From assembly GCF_014596475.1 (NCBI RefSeq), contig NZ_MECJ01000007.1, positions 1 to 64,000 on the forward strand: a stretch of 64,000 bases of DNA. Reading direction: 5' to 3'. The stretch is from Streptomyces sp. CBMA152. GTDB taxonomy: Bacteria; Actinomycetota; Actinomycetes; Streptomycetales; Streptomycetaceae. Positions 60,388-64,000 of this stretch are shown here, in pieces. A program made the translations under genes and the position numbers. The notes under the pieces were generated by a model that saw only the letters and a program-made list of their open reading frames with translations, searched no databases and was not told the origin of the DNA. The stretch's first letter is position 1, and each line of letters begins with the position of its first letter.

Positions 60388-61224
60388 TCAGCTCGCGGCA
60401 CCCGCACGGCGACGGCTCGCGTACCAGACGAGCCCGGCGGTGGCAGCCGCCGCTCCGACGGCCGCCGCCGCGACCAGTGCCGGGCGGGGCGGCATGGAGA
60501 TCGCGGGGAGCCGCTGCTTGAGCCGAACGGGTCGGTTAAAGACGAGAACAGGCCAATCTCGAATGGCCGCTTCGCGCCTTAGCGCCCGGTCCGGGTTGAC
60601 CGCGAAGGGGTGGCCCACCGACTCCAGCATCGGCACATCGGTCGCCGAGTCGCTGTACGCGTAGCAGCGCGCCAGGTCGTACCCCTCGGACGCGGCGAGT
60701 TCCTTGACCGCCTCCGCCTTGGTGGGGCCGTAGGCGTAGTACTCGACGTCTCCGGTGAAGCAGCCGTCCGGGCCGACGACCATCCGGGTGGCCACCACGC
60801 GGTCGGCCCCGAGCAGCTCGCCGATGGGCTCGACGACCTCGGCGCCCGAGGTCGAGACGATCACGACGTCGCGGCCGGCGGTGTGGTGCTCCTCGATCAA
60901 GGAGGCGGCCTCGTCGTAGATGATCGGATCGATCAGATCATGGAGGGTCTCGGCGACGATCTCCTTGACCTGCTGGACGTTCCAGCCCTTGCAGAGCGCC
61001 GACAGGTACTCGCGCATCCGCTCCATCTGATCGTGGTCCGCGCCACCGGCGAGGAACACGAACTGTGCGTACGCCGTGCGCAGCACGGCCCGGCGGTTGA
61101 TGAGTCCCCCTTGATAGAAGGACTTGCTGAACGTGAGAGTCGACGACTTGGCAATGACTGTCTTGTCCAAGTCGAAGAAGGCGGCGGTCCGCGGCAAGGA
61201 GTGGTTTTCCACGAAGGCGAGCAT
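60388..61224 (-). CDS. HAD-superfamily IB phosphatase (SerB-like) with membrane tail
   Basis: The 278-residue protein has the HAD motifs FFDLDKTV (Asp18, Asp20), IVSTSGAEVV, Lys in YGPTKAEAV and YSDSATDVPML. This is subfamily IB, related to phosphoserine phosphatase. A C-terminal hydrophobic helix (PALVAAAAVGAAAATAGLVWYA) followed by RRRAGAAS suggests a membrane anchor. I recall streptomycete homologues named as morphological-differentiation-associated, and Rv3661 in the same position beside ssd. The substrate is unknown. Confidence 0.9.
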   Translation of the reverse strand: MLAFVENHSLPRTAAFFDLDKTVIAKSSTLTFSKSFYQGGLINRRAVLRTAYAQFVFLAGGADHDQMERMREYLSALCKGWNVQQVKEIVAETLHDLIDPIIYDEAASLIEEHHTAGRDVVIVSTSGAEVVEPIGELLGADRVVATRMVVGPDGCFTGDVEYYAYGPTKAEAVKELAASEGYDLARCYAYSDSATDVPMLESVGHPFAVNPDRALRREAAIRDWPVLVFNRPVRLKQRLPAISMPPRPALVAAAAVGAAAATAGLVWYASRRRAGAAS

Positions 61225-61669
61225 AGGCGCCCACCATTCGGCGTACGCTGGGGCGTGTGGGTTTGCCTGAGAAGGCTCTCGGGTACACCATGGAAGTCAC
61301 GGATCGTTCGCGACCGTGCTAACCCGGTCCGGCTCCTCCCCCCCCGAGTCGGCCGGAGAGACGACCCCCGCTCTCCCCCCCGGCGGGGGTCGTCGCATGT
61401 CCGGATGCATTTTCGGGTCCCGCGCACGATCCTTCCCCCCTCCCTCGGGCCGCGATGGCTCCTCCCTCTGCACGGTCTGACTCGTCACTGAGCGTAATGG
61501 TTCCGGTGCGCTCTGGAAGTCACCGGTATAGGTGAACGGAATATTCACAACCGGCGAGTTGTCCACAGGTTTTGACCAAGATCCACTTTATTTCCGGAAC
61601 GCCTCCACCGTGATTCCAGTTCGCGAAGTCCGCGGACGCCAGGAATCGCAGTGAGAGGAGGCGGACATC
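61225..61669. other. Divergent region upstream of the Tad locus
   Basis: This 445-base gap separates the HAD gene from ssd. It carries a strong hairpin (61360-61394), a run of C-rich blocks, and TTGTCCACA at 61559-61567, identical to the Streptomyces DnaA-box consensus. A minus-strand frame (61297-61566) runs through the hairpin and is not called. Confidence 0.55.
61360..61394. terminator. Strong hairpin upstream of the HAD gene and ssd
   Basis: GACGACCCCCGC and GCGGGGGTCGTC form a perfect 12-base stem with an 11-base loop. It has no T run. It could be an attenuator in the leader of the minus-strand HAD gene or a terminator of a short transcript. Confidence 0.6.
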
Positions 61670-62773
61670 ATGGACGGACCCATGACGTCCGACCGGCCGG
61701 CGGGTGCGGAGGGGCGCCGCGCGAGGCCCCTGATCGTCACCGAGGACGAGGCGCTGCTCGACGATCTGCTGCGGCTGTGCGCCGCCGCGGGGGCCGAGCC
61801 GGAGGTGCGCCACGCGGTGCCCGAGCGCAGCGCCGGATGGGAGAGCGCGCCCCTGATTCTGGTCGGGGACGACGCGGCGCCCCGGGTGCGCGGCGCGGCC
61901 CGAAGGCGCGGCGTCCTGCTCGTCGGGCGGGACCAGGACGACCCCGGGGTGTGGCAGCTCGCGGTGGAGATCGGCGCCGACCATGTCTTGCGGCTGCCCG
62001 ACGCGGAGCAGTGGCTCGTCGACCGGATCGCGGACGCAGCCGAGGGCGTGGGCCGCCAGGCGCTGACCGTCGGAGTGATCGGCGGGCGGGGCGGCGCCGG
62101 CGCGTCCACGCTTGCCTGCGCCCTCGCGGTGACGGCGGCCAAGGCCGGCCGGCGCACCATGCTCGTCGACGGGGACCCGCTGGGCGGCGGTCTGGACGTG
62201 CTGCTCGGGGGTGAGCAGGCCGAGGGCAGGCGATGGCCGGATTTCGCCGCTTCCCGGGGCCGGGTCGCCGGGGGCGCCCTTGAGGAGTCCCTGCCCTGGC
62301 TGCACTCGCTGCGGGTGCTCAGCTGGGACCGGGGCGACTCGGTGGTGATCCCGGCCGAGGCGATGCGGGCGGTCCTCGCGGCCGCGCGCAGGCGCGGCGG
62401 TGTGGTGGTCGTCGACCTGCCCAGGCGGGTGGACGACGCGGTGGCCGAGGCGCTCGCCCAGCTCGACCTCGGCCTGCTGGTCGTCCCCGGCGAACTGCGC
62501 GCGGTCGCCGCCGCCAACCGGGTCGCGTCCTCGGTCGGCATGGTCCTGCGGGACCTGCGCGCGGTGGTGCGAGGCCCGTACGCGGCGGGCCTCGACGAAC
62601 AGTGGGTGGCGGCCGCCCTCGGGCTCCCTCTGGCAGGCGAACTGCCCATGGAATACGGCCTCTTGGAGGCCCAGGAGAACGGGGCGCCGCCGGGCAGTCA
62701 GACGCGCGGGTCCCTGTCCCGCTTCTGCACGGCCTTCTGGGAGCAGGCCCTGACGGGAGGTGCGGTCTCATGA
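61670..62773 (+). CDS. ssd: Septum site-determining / CpaE-like protein Ssd
   Basis: The 367-residue protein has an N-terminal receiver-like domain (to about residue 125) and a MinD/CpaE-type ATPase domain. The Walker A position reads GGRGGAGAST (138-147), missing both Lys residues of the deviant motif KGGxGKT. MLVDGDPLGGGLDVLLG and VVVVDLPRRVDDAV are retained. CpaE-type proteins position Tad/Flp pilus machines, and the mycobacterial relative Ssd affects septation. GAGGAGG precedes the ATG. It overlaps tadA by four bases, which places it in the pilus operon. Confidence 0.9.
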   Translation: MDGPMTSDRPAGAEGRRARPLIVTEDEALLDDLLRLCAAAGAEPEVRHAVPERSAGWESAPLILVGDDAAPRVRGAARRRGVLLVGRDQDDPGVWQLAVEIGADHVLRLPDAEQWLVDRIADAAEGVGRQALTVGVIGGRGGAGASTLACALAVTAAKAGRRTMLVDGDPLGGGLDVLLGGEQAEGRRWPDFAASRGRVAGGALEESLPWLHSLRVLSWDRGDSVVIPAEAMRAVLAAARRRGGVVVVDLPRRVDDAVAEALAQLDLGLLVVPGELRAVAAANRVASSVGMVLRDLRAVVRGPYAAGLDEQWVAAALGLPLAGELPMEYGLLEAQENGAPPGSQTRGSLSRFCTAFWEQALTGGAVS

Positions 62774-63966
62774 GTACGGATGTGTCCCCGGGCGGCACGG
62801 CGGGCGGGCTCGCAGGCTCGCCCGGGCCGCTGCTCGACGCGGTACGCCGACGGCTCGCGGAGAGCGGCGCCGAGCCGACCCCCGCGCGCGTGGCGGCCGC
62901 GCTGCGGGCCCAGGGTCGGCTCCTCGGCGACGCGGAAATCCTGGGCGGCGCCGAGCGGTTGCGCTCCGAGCTGGTCGGGACGGGGCCGCTGGAGCCCCTG
63001 CTCGCCGATCCGGCCGTCACCGACGTCCTGGTGTCCGCGCCGGACCGGGTGTGGGTGGACCGGGGCTCCGGACTGGAACTCACCAGCGTCCGCTTCAGCG
63101 ACACGGCCGCGGTGCGCAGACTGGCCCAGCGTCTGGCGGCGGTCGCGGGGCGGCGCCTCGACGACGCCCGGCCGTGGGTGGACGCGCGACTGCCGGACGG
63201 GACGCGGATGCACGCGGTGCTCGCGCCGGTCGCGGTCGGGGCGGACTGTCTGTCACTGCGGGTGGTGCGGCCCAGGGCGTTCTCGCTGGACGAACTGGTC
63301 GCCGCCGGGACGGTCCCGCCGGGCGGGGACGGGGTGCTGCGGGCACTCATCCAGGCCCGGGTCTCGTTCCTGGTCAGCGGGGGCACGGGCACGGGCAAGA
63401 CGACCCTGCTCTCCACCCTGCTCGGCCTGGTGGGCGAGCGCGAACGGATCGTACTGGCGGAGGACTCGGCCGAGTTGAGGCCCGACCATCCGCACGTAGT
63501 GCGGCTGGAGTCGCGGCCCGCCAACCAGGAAGGCGCGGGTCTGGTGACCCTGCGGGACCTGGTGCGCCAGGCCCTGCGGATGCGCCCGGACCGGCTCGTC
63601 GTGGGCGAGGTGCGCGGCGCCGAGGTCACCGATCTGCTGGCCGCGCTCAACACCGGCCACGACGGCGGCTGCGGCACCGTGCACGCCAACACGGCGGCGG
63701 ACGTCCCCGCCCGTCTGGAGGCGCTGGGCACGGCGGCCGGGCTCGACCGGGCGGCCCTGCACAGCCAGTTGGCGGCGGCGCTGTCGGTCGTCCTCCATCT
63801 CGTACGGGACAGGGCCGGGCGGCGCCGGGTCGCCGAGGTCCGGGTGCTGGAGCGCGACGAGGCGGGGCTGGTGGTGGCCGTTCCCGCGCTGCGCTGGGCC
63901 AAGGGCGGCTTCGCCCAGGAGCGCGGCTGGGAACGGCTGCGGGTGCTGCTGGGAGGAGCGTGGTGA
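62770..63966 (+). CDS. tadA: Tad/Flp pilus assembly ATPase TadA
   Basis: The 398-residue ATPase has an N-terminal domain with PLLADPAVTDVLVSAPDRVWV, Walker A SGGTGTGKTTLL, an Asp box (LAEDSAELRP), Walker B DRLVVGEVRGAEV and the His box GCGTVHANTAADV. This is the CpaF/TadA secretion ATPase that drives Flp pilus extension. GGGAGGTG lies before the ATG. The gene is complete and overlaps ssd at its start and tadB at its end. Confidence 0.95.
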   Translation: MSTDVSPGGTAGGLAGSPGPLLDAVRRRLAESGAEPTPARVAAALRAQGRLLGDAEILGGAERLRSELVGTGPLEPLLADPAVTDVLVSAPDRVWVDRGSGLELTSVRFSDTAAVRRLAQRLAAVAGRRLDDARPWVDARLPDGTRMHAVLAPVAVGADCLSLRVVRPRAFSLDELVAAGTVPPGGDGVLRALIQARVSFLVSGGTGTGKTTLLSTLLGLVGERERIVLAEDSAELRPDHPHVVRLESRPANQEGAGLVTLRDLVRQALRMRPDRLVVGEVRGAEVTDLLAALNTGHDGGCGTVHANTAADVPARLEALGTAAGLDRAALHSQLAAALSVVLHLVRDRAGRRRVAEVRVLERDEAGLVVAVPALRWAKGGFAQERGWERLRVLLGGAW

Positions 63967-64000
63967 CGAACTGGACGGCGGCGGACTCGGCCGCCCTGGT
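63963..64000 (+). CDS. tadB: Start of a TadB-like gene, cut by the window end
   Basis: A GTG overlapping the tadA stop as GTGA, with GGGAGGAG upstream, opens a frame that reads VTNWTAADSAAL to the edge. A TadB/GspF-type membrane protein is expected here by gene order. Too little is visible to confirm the family. Confidence 0.6.
   Translation, partial: MTNWTAADSAAL

Noticed and set aside
61297..61566. An 89-codon minus-strand gene upstream of ssd
   Set aside because: The frame passes straight through the perfect hairpin at 61360-61394 and is made of Pro/Gly/Arg there. No ribosome binding site was seen. It might be a leader peptide, but there is no support.
61559..61567. A replication origin
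   Set aside because: Only one DnaA box is visible. A Streptomyces oriC has many boxes and lies between dnaA and dnaN, which are absent.

Overview
The window is chromosomal DNA of a Streptomyces or a very close relative. GC content is very high, GTG starts are common, the third codon position is strongly G/C, and the gene order resembles what I recall of S. coelicolor. No phage, transposase or integrase gene is visible. There are about 55 protein genes and one rRNA gene.

Region 1 (1-18.3 kb). The end of an rRNA operon (5S gene and terminator) and a small acetyltransferase are followed by a minus-strand cluster for a type IV secretion-like apparatus. Its genes are VirD4-like, VirB4-like, an SCO6880-type membrane protein, VirB6-like, VirB8/TcpC-like and a small two-helix membrane protein. 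Two matching three-gene cassettes follow (WXG100-like protein, DUF1023 alpha/beta hydrolase, lipoprotein). A Ser/Thr kinase and a VirB1-like wall hydrolase (SLT plus NlpC/P60) close the block. I see no relaxase or integrase, so a conventional conjugative element is not supported.

Region 2 (18.4-36.3 kb). A PAP2 phosphatase, an exported flavoprotein and a CsoR copper sensor precede a phosphate island. The island holds a PhoU-like/Pit pair, pstSCAB with a four-unit PHO-box array, ppk-CHAD-Nudix, mycothiol synthase and a secreted 5'-nucleotidase.

Region 3 (36.3-40 kb). An HtrA-like protease, an OmpR-type regulator and a sensor kinase form an MprAB/PepD-like envelope-stress unit. The next 370 bases carry an inverted pair of a dispersed repeat. 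From memory, this is also where two segments that are far apart in S. coelicolor meet.

Region 4 (40-64 kb). A long actinobacterial conserved block contains Nudix, metallo-hydrolase, crp, nth, CoA-type Nudix, MarP-like protease, (GH4 glycosidase), epoxide-hydrolase-like enzyme, holin-like membrane protein, nhaA, acs, a SulP-carbonic anhydrase fusion, a deacetylase-like lipoprotein, a CooC/MinD-like ATPase, a degenerate Fic-like protein, a HAD phosphatase and the start of a Tad/Flp pilus locus (ssd, tadA, tadB start). Its order parallels the Mycobacterium tuberculosis Rv3677c-Rv3659c neighbourhood.

The most interesting items are the duplicated WXG/hydrolase/lipoprotein cassettes embedded in a relaxase-free T4SS cluster, a VirD4-like protein without a P-loop, the Fic-like protein without catalytic residues, endonuclease III with a histone-H1-like tail, and several regulatory sites (CsoR operator, PHO boxes, DasR-like site). 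Homology calls come from reading motifs; no database search was run.
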